A stretch of DNA of 64,000 nt from Tetraselmis striata (GCA_006384855.1 VCJN01002992.1:186001-250000); one strand, 5' to 3'. Counted from the first letter of the stretch, positions 11,580 to 23,324 are shown. Made by a program: numbers and translations. Notes: generated from the sequence alone by a model not told the origin.

Positions 11580-12930
11580 AGTCTGGTTTTGCCAAGAAGG
11601 GTGCGGAGGCTATATTACGCTGAAAAGCGCCATTTTATCCCGACGGCGCCCTATAGTATTGGTTGCGCGCCATGGTGGCGTGCGGCACGAGCCGGAACTG
11701 CAGGCCAGTAGAAGCAGCAGGGGTAGCAAAGCCCAAGTTGGCGACGAGCGCCCAGCAAAGCAGCGGCACAGGCACGAGTAGGACGAGTACAGCTGCGCGC
11801 ACGAGCGCGCGAGCGCGCCGAGTACAGTCAGGTGAAGTACTGGTGCACTGTACCCGACGCGATGGTAACTCGTACCCTGTACCTGTACTGGCGATGCACG
11901 TTACGAAGGGTGGACACGCAACAACTCGCGATGACAGCGATGTACTGCTGCTGTCATCACCCGCGGTGGTTGTTTCGCCCCCTTGCGCGAAGAGCGGCGG
12001 GTGAAACGCACAACGTTGAGGGCGCGGAAATGTGGAACCCTGTGTGGTCGTGCCGTACCGGTTCAGGTGTGTCGGGGTCGGTTGTCGGCGACGTCGCAGA
12101 AGACCCGCCGACTTGGTTAGTTGTCGCCGTGGGTCTTTCTTCGCGGAGAGCGGTGAGCCGACCGCCGTTGCTGCACCAACGACGGCTGCTGACCAACCCA
12201 CAAAGCGTAGGCTTAGGATGATGCCACGAAACGCACAAGTCGCGTTAGGTGGCGGAGCTGTCCCCCGGCGGGCAGCTCGTGTTGTCACAGATGCGTTGCC
12301 GTGACGTTGGAAGCGGGTTGGCCGGCGTAGAGGCCCTTGTAGCCTATGCCGGCCCGTAACGATGCCAATGATGTCGGGGCGAGGGTGACGACGAGGCGGC
12401 CGCTGCTGCTGTACCAACGACGGCCGCCGAAGTCCCAAACCCAGAGTTGGCCAAGGGTAGTTACGTACACCACGAGACGCCAGGCACGCCAGGTGGTAGA
12501 GCTGCCCCCCGGCGGGCAGCTGCAGGTTGTCGTGGTCCTTGTGACGACGACGTTGGAGTAGGAGACGTCGGAGACGCATCGGCACGGGCCGCACAAACGC
12601 CTCCCACTGCGACCACGGCAAACGTTGCTGAAGCTTCATTGGGGCGAGGGCAACGAGCCCTCTCAAAACACCGGCGCGTGAGCGGCGCCACCCATGTAAC
12701 ATGCCAATTACGCGAGTAGTTCCGGAAAACCACAGAATGTAACGACCGTTGATGCCACGGCGCCCTGCTGCGAGGACACGGGGACTGGGTTGCAGTGTCT
12801 TGCGGGACAACAAGTGGTCGCCCCGACGACACGGACGTCCTCCTCCGTCCGCGCCGATTTGTTGCGGTGGGCGTAGTTGTCGTCGTTGACAACCGTGACG
12901 AGCAGCGGCCATGGTGCCGAGCGCGTCCAC
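11580..12930 (-). other. GC-rich region with a repeated protein-like unit
   Basis: One minus frame is open for 431 codons (12930-11635), but its composition is typical of a chance frame. A different minus frame at 12285-12596 reads more like a protein (VVYVTTLGQLWVWDFGGRRW). A diverged second unit at about 12000-12260 shares the DNA word tgcaccaacgacgg and a CCPPG-like lead-in (SCPPGGSSTTW against SCPPGDSSAT). Two or more units of about 270 bp could be relics of a repeat protein such as a beta-propeller, but the similarity is slight and stops interrupt it. No function is assigned. Confidence 0.2.
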
Positions 12931-12959
12931 CTCACCTAAACCTTAAGAGTTGAATACTG

Positions 12960-14020
12960 CGAGAGGGCGCTCCACTGCGGGAGCCCCGAAGGCCTGTATT
13001 GCGACTCGACTTCGGGTGTTGAGGTTTAAACCCCCCCAACGGGGACCCCCCAGCTCCAATTCCTTGCCGTGCGCATCGCCATCCGAAAACGTCCCAGCTG
13101 CAAAGCCAGGGCAAAAACGGAAAACGACCCCGGGCGCACGAGTAGGGAAAACCACACTACCGAGGGGCTGTCTGTCGCTGCCTGATGTTGTAACGCATGT
13201 GCGCGGCACGACGACTCACTACCGGGTGGATGAACCTCGGTGCGGACTTGTTCAGCCTCAGTGACCCTCGCGCACACAAGTACGCGAAGCCGCTGCCGAA
13301 GGCAGCGAGCTGGAAGATGGCAGACGAGCTGCTGGTGGCTGTCCTAAGTAGCTCCCCGGCCGGGAGCGCAGGGCTCGCGGGCGATGGGGTAGCCCGTACC
13401 AAACCCCGATGGTAACGGCTTGAAACCACTACAGACCGTACGGGTCGCACTAGGATAGCTATAGTCCGTTAGGAAACCCCATGAACACGTTTAGATCATA
13501 TCCGCTACCTGTACAGTACCCGTAGACCAGAACTGACGGCGCCCGGCATGCATGGGGGCCTGCTAACATTCAACATATTCCCCTACCTCTTTTCCCCTAC
13601 CTCTTGGGTTGAGCGGAGGAAAAGGAGAGCCGCATCCGAAATCGCATGGAATATGAGAGAATTGATACCGGTTACAATACGGTTTTATCACGGATTCTTA
13701 GGCGTCTTCCGTCCGTCCTCCGTCCGTCCGTCCTCCGCCACACGCGCTTCGTGCATGAACCGTCATACGTTCGGTGTTCGCTCGTTTGATTTCACGGTAC
13801 TGGTACGTGTCTGGTGTGGTTCTGAATGGGTGCGCGTGTATTCTAGCCCAGGCACGTCATATATTCGTCTAAAACCCCAAAATAACGCGGTACCGCAGCG
13901 CGTTTTTACTGCTGCTGAATCAGCAAGCGAGACTATTCAGCGACTATTCCTTACTTATACCAGGGGTCAGGGTTGCATCAAGCGAGACGTGCCCTTTTTA
14001 TTTATACAGCGAATATGCGG
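12960..14020. other. No gene supported
   Basis: Only short frames without recognisable motifs. Positions about 13465-13500 carry ttaggaaaccccatgaac...ttagatcat, a shortened copy of a word also found at 50400-50447 and 53833-53885. Confidence 0.4.
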
Positions 14021-14025
14021 TAGTT

Positions 14026-14152
14026 TTTTTTTCGCCCCCGGGACAGGACTGGCATCAATGAAACCCTTGCAGCGTCTCTACGACGGCCGTTTAGGCAGCA
14101 ATCCAGTTACGGAAAGCCCTGGGTAGGCGACGCTCCGTTCTAGTCATCAAGC
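14026..14152 (+). repeat. Direct repeat flanking the LINE/MULE block, left copy
   Basis: About 130 bp match 22858-22992 in the same orientation, sharing for example cgacggccgtttaggcagca with few differences. The two copies are 8.8 kb apart and enclose the LINE, the palindromic repeats and the MULE. They may be remnants of an older element's ends or a segmental duplication. Confidence 0.75.
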
Positions 14153-14272
14153 AAATTGCCGAAGCATTCTGCAAGACTAATTGGAGGCCAGTGACGGAAT
14201 TTCCAACACTGTTGGATCACCGTCTAAAACACTGCCATCAAAATACCCGGCACTGACCACGAAAGGTCCGCC

Positions 14273-16485
14273 CTACCCGTTTGGGCGTCGGACCATTCGA
14301 GTAATGCGAGTTGGGGCAAGCCCCAACCCGCGGAGCAAAGCATTTCGGGAGTGCGATACATGTGCAACAAAAAAGGCAATGTGAGGGAGGGCCCGACGCC
14401 ATAGCTGGAAAAATTTCCCATTCCCAGTAAAATCCAGGGCGCCGTGAAGGGAAGGGGGGACCCCGCCCAAAATAAAGGCAGTTAAGTCCTCATGTGTTGA
14501 CGCAATAACCTGACTACTAATAAAATCCCTGAACTCCGGAACTAACAACCCAAAATTATGACGGTGATACCCCCACCGCGGGCACTCCACCAACATATGT
14601 TCGATAGTCTCAGATTCACTTCCGCCACATGCAGGGCAGTGTTCAAGGAACCGCTCAGGCATGGCATGAATCCGGGCCAATCGGCGGGCAGTGGGAAATA
14701 CTCGGGTGCGTAATTGTATCATACTGTGCAACCCGGCCACAACCCCCGCGGGGACACCCACACCGTACTGTGGCAACGGGTTTGACGCATAGGACGCCTG
14801 GACATATATACCCCAGGTGTTATTGCGTGCTAACGATGCCGACGATTCGTAACGCGCCCACACCGATGCCTTTACTAGTTTAGCGGCATCGCGCGCGGCT
14901 AGCTAGTGACCTCCACTCAAGTGGAAAGTGCGCCCCCTCAGCTAGCCCTACGTTCGCCCTAGCTAGTCGATCTAACCACCGCACAGTCCATGACGTCCAC
15001 GTGTTAGGGCGCGCCCGACTTGGCTGATCTACTAAATGGGTTATACATGTATTCAAGTCGGATGCTTTAAGGAACGCCCGAGCCCGTGCCGCAGCGGCCG
15101 TAGCCTCTATGGGCGCAATATCCAATTCCCGCATCATCGGTGCAGTGGCCACCCCAGGGGAGTTTTTACCTACCCCAATGAGGCACCGCAAGCACTGATT
15201 GAGTGAGGTTTGTAATTTATTTGCGCCGCTAGTTCTATCCATGCCCCATACTTCACATCCATAAGTTAAAACCGGCAGTACACAAGTTTTAAAAACCGAC
15301 ACACGCACATTAATAGGGATTATGTCCCGTCCACCGACTAATACCGAATCGAGCGCCTCAATAGCGCGTCTACCCTTCTTAACCCGGTCGTCTACTATGT
15401 GTTGCATACCTAAATCCGACTTAATGACCGTACCCAAGTACCTATATTCATTTACAACCGGTACCCGTTCCCCCCCAAGCTGCCATCGGGCAGCTTGTTC
15501 GCGTAACGCGGTCTCGTCGGAATATCGGCCTGCTAATGCCATCACCCCACACTTAAGTACCCCAAACCCCATAAAATGGTCCTCCGCCCACTGCGAGAAG
15601 TGGGCGAACATGGCATGCAGGTTATCGAACGAGCCTGTGATACCAATAGCGTCGTCCGCGTATAACTGACCTGGCACCCTTAGTGGTTGCCTTGCCGCTA
15701 ATGTGTCGGTGCACCCTGGTACATCACACCCTAGATGTTCTACCCCATCGAATATATCGTTAATAAATATGTTAAATAGGATGGGGGAAGCGGGGCATCC
15801 CTGTCGGAGGCCACGCTCTATGGGTATGGGGTCTGATAGTGTTCCCGGGGCCACCCCTGTCTTGACCCGTACCATACTATCCCTGTATAACGTTTTAATG
15901 AAGGTAAGCATATGACCCGTAACTCCTATGGCTTGTAGTTTTAGGAACAAAAGCTCGTGAGGTACGGTGTCATATGCCTTCCTAAAGTCAATAAATCCCG
16001 CGTACGTGGGTAGACCTGCCGCTTGGCGACGAGCCGCGATATCGAACAGGCTGGCGACTTGCATGGGGCCCTCCTCATTCCGCATAAAACCCGCTTGCCA
16101 ACGGCGGATTATCCCTTTAGCTTGGCAGACGTCTTGCAAGCGTTGGGAAATGATGGTCATAAGGAGTTTCATAGCGGCACCCATAATCGAAATACCCCTA
16201 TAATTGTCCATAACGGTCGCGTCGCCTTTCTTGGGCACCGATACTATGGCCGAGCTACGCCACTGCTGGGGGATATAGTTCTTAGTCCATATCCCGTTAA
16301 TTAAGGCCAGCAATGCCTTGCCAAAATGGCTATTTAGGGCGTGTATCGCCAATTTTAAAGCCTCTGCAGTGATCCCATCCTGCCCCTGGGCCTTATTATT
16401 TTTTAAACGCCTAAGGGCCTTGACTAGTTCCTCCCAGGTCATATGCCCATTAATCCCGTTAAGTGCGGGGGCAATGGGTGGCGAT
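14273..16485 (-). pseudogene. 5'-truncated LINE reverse transcriptase with C-terminal zinc knuckle
   Basis: Read leftward from about 16485. RT motifs are in order: LRRLKNNKAQGQDGI, the fingers around NYRGISIMGAAMKL, motif A FIDFRKAYDTVP, motif B RGLRQGCPASPILFNIFIND and motif C YADD near 15651-15662, then thumb-like sequence to 14880. A single-base shift in the alternating GC run near 14885-14892 separates this from the tail (14863-14273). The tail continues collinearly and ends in a CCHC motif, C-x2-C-x8-H-x4-C (CPACGGSESETIEHMLVEC). No endonuclease domain precedes the RT, so the copy is 5'-truncated, as is common for LINEs. The codons upstream of 16485 belong to other repeats and a G run, not to the element. 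With only one lesion in about 2.2 kb it is probably a young insertion. Confidence 0.85.
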
Positions 16486-16704
16486 GTACCGTGGCGTGGG
16501 CATGAAACCCGACTATGCGGTAGTCCTTGTGTATGCTGTACCTTGCGGTGCGGGGGCAGTCCGCCGACCCGGGGCCCGGCGTCCGTCGACGGACGGGCGA
16601 CGGTCGAACGACGGCGTCCGGCGTCCGGTGCCGGTACAGGCGGCGGGCGCGGCGATTCGCGCCGTGCCCCCCCCGTAGACCTGACGACCGGCCCGACCTG
16701 CGCG

Positions 16705-16890
16705 GCCTCGTGCGGGATGCGGGCCGCCTGTAGGCGGCTTGTACTGTATTGCTGATCCTGTAATGCTTTTTGAAGGGGGGGGGGGGGGGGGGGGGGGCGG
16801 GGGGGGTAATACTGCTTTAATGGGGGGAATACTGCTAAATTTAGCGGTGGGTTGGGTACTACTGGCCTTTTTGTAATGCACACCAGTAGT
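16705..16890 (+). repeat. Palindromic dispersed repeat R1, copy a
   Basis: Starts gtgcgggatgcgggccgcc followed by tgtaggcggc, a hairpin, then TTGAT/TAAT and TACTGCTTTAA motifs and a conserved ggcctttttgtaatgcacac end. Related copies lie at 22317-22452 and 23325-23440 (minus) and 60848-60945 (plus). Copy a and copy b are inverted and close to each side of the MULE. A 21-nt G run interrupts this copy. Confidence 0.65.
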
Positions 16891-16950
16891 CAGCGGCCCG
16901 CTTTATATTTACGCGGCTTGCAGATTTAATCTGTTTTACAAATTAATTAA

Positions 16951-16992
16951 GGGATTTGTTATTTGCACCCTGAGGGTGCAGTCTTATTTGCA
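16951..16992 (+). repeat. MULE left terminal inverted repeat
   Basis: 42 bp, identical to the reverse complement of 22273-22314; the match continues at four of the next five positions. Confidence 0.95.
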
Positions 16993-17118
16993 CCCCGTAC
17001 AGATTTTGTCCGGCTCGGCATCTGGACAACGTGTTCTTTTTTAAATATTTGTACTGGTATTGGTACCCGGTACATGTACCGCAAGTAGCGACTAGACCAC
17101 CAGCTGGTGAGCTAGTCG

Positions 17119-17141
17119 ATGCTACTCATGGGTACTCATGA

Positions 17142-17172
<31 letters not shown>

Positions 17173-20100
17173 GGGGGCATGACCGTGCCCATCACAATCG
17201 GTCAACGCACTCGACGCTGTGTTCTGCCAGGGCTCCACGCCAGGATGGTCGAGGAGTCTGCCGCTGCGCCAAGCGATGTCGACCTCCTTTATGAAGATAC
17301 CGAGTTGCCGGCCTCCGCCCCTGCTCCACCTCCTAACGAAGATGCTGCCGGCATGTCGTCCTCCGCTCTTGCACCCGCAGCACCAGCCCCCAACTCTGGC
17401 GCAGCGCCACACGACAATGTGGAAGAGTTCGACCGCGTCTCAGCCGACAACCCACCCCGGGTTGGTATGGTATTGGCCCCAGCGACAGTTCCAGCAGAGC
17501 AGGTGGCCAACTACACGTTGAATTACGCCAAAGAAGTCGGCTTCGCGCAGGTCTACAGCGCCGACAACCCGAAGGAGGACGGCCCAGGGCGCGTCAGAAT
17601 CACTTGCGTTCACTCTGGTCGCCCACGACCCTCAGTAAAGGCTGTTGACCCTGGCTTACACCGCAAGAAGACGAGCAAGCGAGTTGGCTGCCCCTTCAAA
17701 ATAACCGTGCTGAAGACAAGCAAGCGACCTGGCGAGGTGGCGACGTGCACTGCAGCGAAGGACGACCGACTCGCGTGGGTGATTAGCGTGGTCAACGGAC
17801 TGGACCATGGCCCCTGTGACCTACTGGATGGCCTGTCCCACCCTCTTCACCCAGACCGCTGCGAGCACATCGCCGACCAGCCTCTACCTGAAGATGTTCG
17901 ACAAAAGATACAACATTACGTCAGGCACGGCGGGTGTAGTTACCGGCAGTTGCGAGCGCTGCTCGCTGTGGACTTCCCTGCCGTCACCCTCGAAGAGCGC
18001 CAAATACGCAACTTCATGCAGTCCATCAGGGTGTTGACTGCGACAGGAGGGCAGTGTCGTCAAGTCTTAGAAGCCCTGCTAGAACGACAACACAAAGAAG
18101 ACCCTGACCTGGCCATGCAATACCTCCTGGACGACCAAGACCGGCTGAAGGGCGTCCTGTGGGTGTCCGGTGAACAACGCCGGGATTGGATCGAGTGCGG
18201 AGCCGACGTACTCATTCATGACAACACCTACAACATGGACAACCTAGGCTACAAGCTGGGAGTTTTCTCCGGGATATCGAAGGAGGGTTTGACCTTTCCT
18301 GTCGGCACCTGCTTCATCGTCGATGAGGAGACCTGCTCCTACGAGTGGCAGTTTTCTACCTGGCTGGCGTGCCAGAACGGGGTCGCACCCACGGCAGTAA
18401 TCACAGATGCAGACCCAGCTGTCAACTGCGTCGTCAACACAGTCTTCCCTGAAGCTACGCACATATGGTGTCGCTATCACCTGATGGTGAATATCTTCAA
18501 AAACTGCCGGGCGACTGTGGGCGGCGCTATTGGGCGCTTGATCAACGACTGGATAACTGTATCCAAAACCCAAACGAGGACTGCATTCACAACCAGGTAA
18601 ATACCACCCTTCCACTATCTATGCTCTTATTCCCTTTCCAAAGAGCCCCCCACTGCCCTCCCCCACCCTCCCACAGCACCATGCTGCAGAGGGATGTAAA
18701 TCTTTTTTTAGTTTTGGGTGCCTACCTGTAGCAGTTGCTGCAGCAAGTCACAGTATACGTGGCTGGCGCAGCAGCAGCGCACTCTACACAAATATTCAGC
18801 ACACTCACGCGCTCGCTCACACTGCCCCCCACTGCCCTCCCACACCTTCCCACAGCACCATGCTGCAGCAGGATGTAAATCTTTTTTAGTTTTGGGTGCC
18901 TACCTGCAGCAGTTGCTGCAGCAAGTCACAGTATACGTGGCTGGCGCAGCAGCAGCGCACTCTACACAAATATTCAGCACACTCGCGCGCTCGCTCACAC
19001 TGCCGCCCACTGCCCTCCCCCGCCCTCCCACAGCACCATGCTGCAGCAGGATGTAAATCTTTTTTAGTTTTGGGTGCCTACCTGCAGCAGTTGCTGCAGC
19101 AAGTCACAGTATACGTGGCTGGCGCAGCAGCAGCGCACTCTACACAAATATTCAGCACACTCGCGCGCTCGCTCACACTGCCCCCCACTGCCCTCCCACA
19201 CCTTCCCACAGCACCATGCTGCAGCAGGATGTAAATCTTTTTTAGTTTTGGGTGCCTACCTGCAGCAGTTGCTGCAGCAAGTCACAGTATACGTGGCTGG
19301 CGCAGCAGCAGCGCACTCTACACAAATATTCAGCACACTCGCGCGCTCGCTCACACTGCCCCCCACTGCCCTCCCACACCTTCCCACAGCACCATGCTGC
19401 AGCAGGATGTAAATCTTTTTTAGTTTTGGGTGCCTACCTGCAGCAGTTGCTGCAGCAAGTCACAGTATACGTGGCTGGCGCAGCAGCAGCGCACTCTACA
19501 CAAATATTCAGCACACTCGCGCGCTCGCTCACACTGCCCCCCACTGCCCTCCCCCGCCCTCCCACAGCACCATGCTGCAGCAGGATGTAAATCTTTTTTA
19601 GTTTTGGGTGCCTACCTGCAGCAGTTGCTGCAGCAAGTCACAGTATACGTGGCTGGCGCAGCAGCAGCGCACTCTACACAAATATTCAGCACACTCGCGC
19701 GCTCGCTCACACTGCCCCCCACTGCCCTCCCACACCTTCCCACAGCACCATGCTGCAGCAGGATGTAAATCTTTTTTAGTTTTGGGTGCCTACCTGCAGC
19801 AGTTGCTGCAGCAAGTCACAGTATACGTGGCTGGCGCAGCAGCAGCGCACTCTACACAAATATTCAGCACACTCGCGCGCTCGCTCACACTGCCGCCCAC
19901 TGCCCTCCCCCGCCCTCCCACAGCACCATGCTGCAGCAGGATGTAAATCTTTTTTAGTTTTGGGTGCCTACCTGCAGCAGTTGCTGCAGCAAGTCACAGT
20001 ATACGTGGCTGGCGCAGCAGCAGCGCACTCTACACAAATATTCAGCACACTCGCGCGCTCGCTCACACTGCCCCCCACTGCCCTCCCACACCTTCCCACA

Positions 20101-22130
20101 GCACCATGCTGCAGCAGGATGTAAATCTTTTTTAGTTTTGGGTGCCTACCTGCAGCAGTTGCTGCAGCAAGTCACAGTATACGTGGCTGGCGCAGCAGCA
20201 GCGCACTCTACACAAATATTCAGCACACTCGCGCGCTCGCTCACACTGCCCCCCACTGCCCTCCCACACCTTCCCACAGCACCATGCTGCAGCAGGATGT
20301 AAATCTTTTTTAGTTTTGGGTGCCTACCTGCAGCAGTTGCTGCAGCAAGTCACAGTATACGTGGCTGGCGCAGCAGCAGCGCACTCTACACAAATATTCA
20401 GCACACTCACGCGCTCGCTCACACTGCCCCCCACTGCCCTCCCACACCTTCCCACAGCACCATGCTGCAGCAGGATGTAAATCTTTTTTAGTTTTGGGTG
20501 CCTACCTGCAGCAGTTGCTGCAGCAAGTCACAGTATACGTGGCTGGCGCAGCAGCAGCGCACTCTACACAAATATTCAGCACACTCGCGCGCTCGCTCAC
20601 ACTGCCGCCCACTGCCCTCCCCCGCCCTCCCACAGCACCATGCTGCAGCAGGATGTAAATCTTTTTTAGTTTTGGGTGCCTACCTGCAGCTGGTGATGGT
20701 GCAAGTCACACAGTACTGAAAAAACATATTACATCTTGTTACCCCGCCCTTGCAGATGGAAGCTGCTGCTGCAGAAGTATCCTTCAGCAGCACCGTACCT
20801 TGAGAAGCGCCTCGGAGGCAGCATTAATCGTTGGGGGGCTCCCTTCATACAGTCCTTCACTGCCAGTTCCTTTGCTTCCAGCCGCGGCGAGGGCACCAAC
20901 AAGGACTACAAGCAGCACGCCTTCCTTCGGAAGATGTCCTTGCTGGACGTCTACAACCACGTCACAGAAGTGCAACGTCAGAAAAAGAAGAGCGAGAGGA
21001 AGGCAGAGATCATCAACGACACAGCGAGGGTGGAGAGCCTAACCCTTGCCAAGCAGTGGATGCCGGACGTCACAGCCGCCCTGCAGTCGTGCACGTCCGG
21101 CTACTGCCGCAAGCTATGCCACGCCGAGATCGGGAGCAGTGGCAACTACACCGTTACCGGAGTCTTTAAGCGGAACACTCTGCCGGGCGACGAGGAGCAC
21201 GAAGGCGAGGTTACGCTCACCTGCGGCGAGGACGACGTGCCTGACGTCGATCCTGGCTTCCTGGACCTGCGCCGGTACACGAAGCAGCTCGACGAGGCTG
21301 AGCTCGTCGACCAGGACCCTTTTCGGCGCGCCGGCGTGGCGGACTTCTTGTCCACGCTGCCAGAGGCGGGCACCGAGTGCATTATTCTGCAAGTCACCAA
21401 CAACATGCACAACGTGTCTCAGTACGTTGTGTTCTACGACCCCGTGCAAGTGGATGGTATGCGCGTCTTCAAGTCCCACTGGTGTACCTGCGGAATGGCG
21501 GTCACAGCAGGCGTACCGTGCCGCCACTACTTCGCCTCCCACAGGCAGGTGTGCCACGTTGGCTTCCATCTCCACCTGATCAACCACCGTTGGCACAAGA
21601 CGGAGCTCAGGACCGCAGAACTATGGACATATGGCAACAACAAGTCCAAGCTTACTGTCACCCTCCCGCCCGTGCCGCCATCTAGTCGTGTGACAACGGT
21701 GATGTGCGCGGCACTCGACAAGGCCATCGACATCCCTATCAACGAGCAGCGCCGCGCGAAGTACCTGTATGGCAAGTGCTGGGGAGAGTCCCGCACCTTG
21801 TCGTCCCTGATCTGTTTGGAATATGGACAGATACAAGAGGAGGAGGCTGAGGAGTTCCTGAGTGCCATTGCTCACCTGAAGGACAAGATACGGAAGAGGA
21901 AGGCGTTGGAGATGGAGCCGTCCGAGAGCCGGCCTCTGCTGCAGTCCAAGCAAGCTGTAGCCAACGTAGTGGACTACCACAACCCTGACAACCGCGCCAA
22001 GAACCGGCGCAAGTGCGGCAACTGCAAGCAGGTGGGGCACAACCGTGCCACTTGCCCGTTGCTTGCGCAGGCGGAGAAGGAGAACCAACAGCCGGCGAAT
22101 GGAGAGGCAGTTGCCACTGCCGGCACTTAG
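17119..22130 (+). CDS. MULE transposase, two exons, 950 aa
   Basis: Exons 17119-18596 and 20756-22130; the intron begins GTAAAT and ends TTGCAG, and the codon AG|A is rebuilt across it, giving 951 codons. The transposase would cut and paste the element in the nucleus. N-terminal low complexity (residues 9-20 poly-Gly; Met at 17179 is an alternative start) is followed by a FAR1/WRKY-GCM1-type Cys/His region around residues 155-240 (CVHSGRPRP, RVGCPFKITV, LDHGPCDL). The RNase H-fold core has Asp368 (LIHDNTYNMD), Asp430 (VITDADPAV) with CRYH after it, and Glu538 (SRGEGTNKDYK). A SWIM zinc finger C-x-C-x9-C-x-H lies at 736-750, and a zinc knuckle C-x2-C-x4-H-x4-C at 913-926. Domain order is that of plant MURA/FAR1 relatives. 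No frameshift or stop is seen. The 2159-nt intron is almost entirely satellite. Confidence 0.92.
18646..20690. repeat. 178-bp tandem satellite inside the transposase intron
   Basis: About 11.5 units with an exact 178-bp period fill intron 18597-20755. Units are nearly identical and differ mainly in one C-rich stretch. Three variants (A, B with cccccgccc, B' with gccgcccac) occur in the order A B' A A B A B' A A A B'. Each unit has the words cctacctgcagcagttgctg, gcgcagcagcagcgc and a TTTTTTAG run. Because 178 is not a multiple of three, the overlapping 112-codon frames it creates are artefacts. The last unit decays just before the acceptor. Confidence 0.97.
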
Positions 22131-22272
22131 CCATTCCGCGCGGCACTGCCCCGCCCGCGCCCCGACTTCGTATCCTGTATGAATGCCGTAGCAGGGTGTC
22201 CAACTGGACATGCATGGACAACTTAGAGCCCAGTACTTCTGGGCAATAGAAATGTAAAAATGATATCCGGGC

Positions 22273-22314
22273 TGCAAATAAGACTGCACCCTCAGGGTGC
22301 AAATAACAAATCCC
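22273..22314 (-). repeat. MULE right terminal inverted repeat
   Basis: Perfect inverted match to 16951-16992, followed directly by the second copy of the 9-bp target duplication. Confidence 0.95.
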
Positions 22315-22316
22315 AT

Positions 22317-22452
22317 TAATTAATACTTCTCTTGAAAAATAGATTACTGACAAATCTAACGCTAAAAGCAGTATTACCCGGAAACAACAGTATTAGAAGA
22401 TCAACACTACAAGCCGGCTAAAAACGGCCCGCATCCCGCACCAGGCTCAACC
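22317..22452 (-). repeat. Palindromic dispersed repeat R1, copy b
   Basis: Inverted relative to copy a. Read on the minus strand it gives gtgcgggatgcgggccg, a shorter hairpin, then tgttgatcttctaatactg and gtaatactgcttttagcg. With the MULE removed, copies a and b would form an interrupted palindrome of roughly 380 bp, so the MULE seems to have landed in a foldback-type element. Confidence 0.6.
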
Positions 22453-22857
22453 CAAGAGGTAGGGGCACCTCCACAAATCCCCGGCGCGAAGCGCCGCTTA
22501 GTTTGGAGAAATAGCGATAAAAATGAAAAAAGTCGCCTTACTGGTACGTTTCTCAGTGCTCTTAACCATACTGAGACCGCCTTTCCGCCGCCCGGATGGT
22601 TTCCTGCAAGCAAGTGTCGCCGAGAAATAAAACCTGCTCGTCATTTTGTCCCTACCGGTACCAGGGCTTATAGGGTTTGAGGTTTTTATGGTTCTAACTC
22701 CACAAGACTCAAGACATGAAGACGGAGGCGGCGTTCACTCTCGCGTGGGCTTCGGGCATCTTTATTGAAGTTGCCGTAACGTTGTACTAAGCGGTAGTCT
22801 GTTGTTGCTTGCGCTTTTGTAATCCAAACCAGTACCAAGGCACTACAAGGCACATCC

Positions 22858-22992
22858 TTTTTTTTTCCGCCCCCGGGACAGGATTGGCACCAGTGAACCC
22901 TTGCATCGTGCGTCTCTACGACGGCCGTTTAGGCAGCAATCCAGTTACGGAAAGCCATGGGTAGGCGACGCTCCGTTATAGTCATCAAGCAA
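22858..22992 (+). repeat. Direct repeat flanking the LINE/MULE block, right copy
   Basis: Matches 14026-14152, both starting in a T run and a cgcccccgggacagga word. A few small insertions and substitutions separate the copies. Confidence 0.75.
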
Positions 22993-23193
22993 AAGGCACA
23001 TCCCTTGTCCATGCGGTTGAGCGGTCGTCTCGTACGCGAGAAGTCCCGGGATCGATTACTGGTCGATGTGTTTCGGGAATATCGGCCCGGCGTGTCTCGG
23101 GTTTACCCGGTTGATGCATTAACTCTTCGGGCGGGTTCGAATGAGGCAATAGTCTTAGGGCTACGCCAGACCGCCTACAACTTATTAAGTTGA
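22957..23193 (+). CDS. Small unidentified open frame
   Basis: 78 codons from ATG; the first 12 lie within the direct repeat. The rest (LVREKSRDRLLVDVFREYRP) has balanced, protein-like composition but matches nothing I know. It may be a fragment of a larger decayed element; it may also be chance. Confidence 0.2.
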   Translation: MGRRRSVIVIKQKAHPLSMRLSGRLVREKSRDRLLVDVFREYRPGVSRVYPVDALTLRAGSNEAIVLGLRQTAYNLLS

Positions 23194-23324
23194 CGCAAGA
23201 GCCAGGTCAAGTGTTGGGCCGGCTTCGGCCGATGTCCCGGGGCGAACTTTACTTTTACTTTACTTGTTACCACGGCACGGTCATTTTCCGACCATCATCC
23301 GCGCGTGACTCGGTAAATATCGAC

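Larger units (their letters stand above)
16951..22314 (+). mobile_element. Complete Mutator-like element (MULE), 5364 bp
   Basis: The ends are 42-bp perfect inverted repeats (16951-16992 and 22273-22314) beginning GGGATTTGTTATTTGCACCC. They are flanked by a perfect 9-bp direct repeat, attaattaa, at 16942-16950 and 22315-22323. Nine-bp target duplications and a MULE-family transposase inside are the defining features of the superfamily. The inverted ends themselves contain a palindrome, TGCACCCTGAGGGTGCA. The internal gene is open after removal of one intron, so the copy may be autonomous. It sits between inverted copies of repeat R1 and about 470 bp from a truncated LINE. Confidence 0.95.

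Noticed and set aside
11635..12930. 431-codon minus-strand open frame as a real gene
   Set aside because: High GC reduces stops; overlapping frames on both strands are also open, and the more protein-like reading is in another frame.
14880..16883. The full 667-codon frame as the LINE protein
   Set aside because: The first 134 codons translate repeat R1, a G run and GC-rich spacer; RT similarity begins near 16485.
18718..20719. Eleven overlapping 112-codon frames in the satellite
   Set aside because: They follow from the 178-bp repeat: each frame spans two units in different phases and repeats identically. They lie inside a GT-AG intron.
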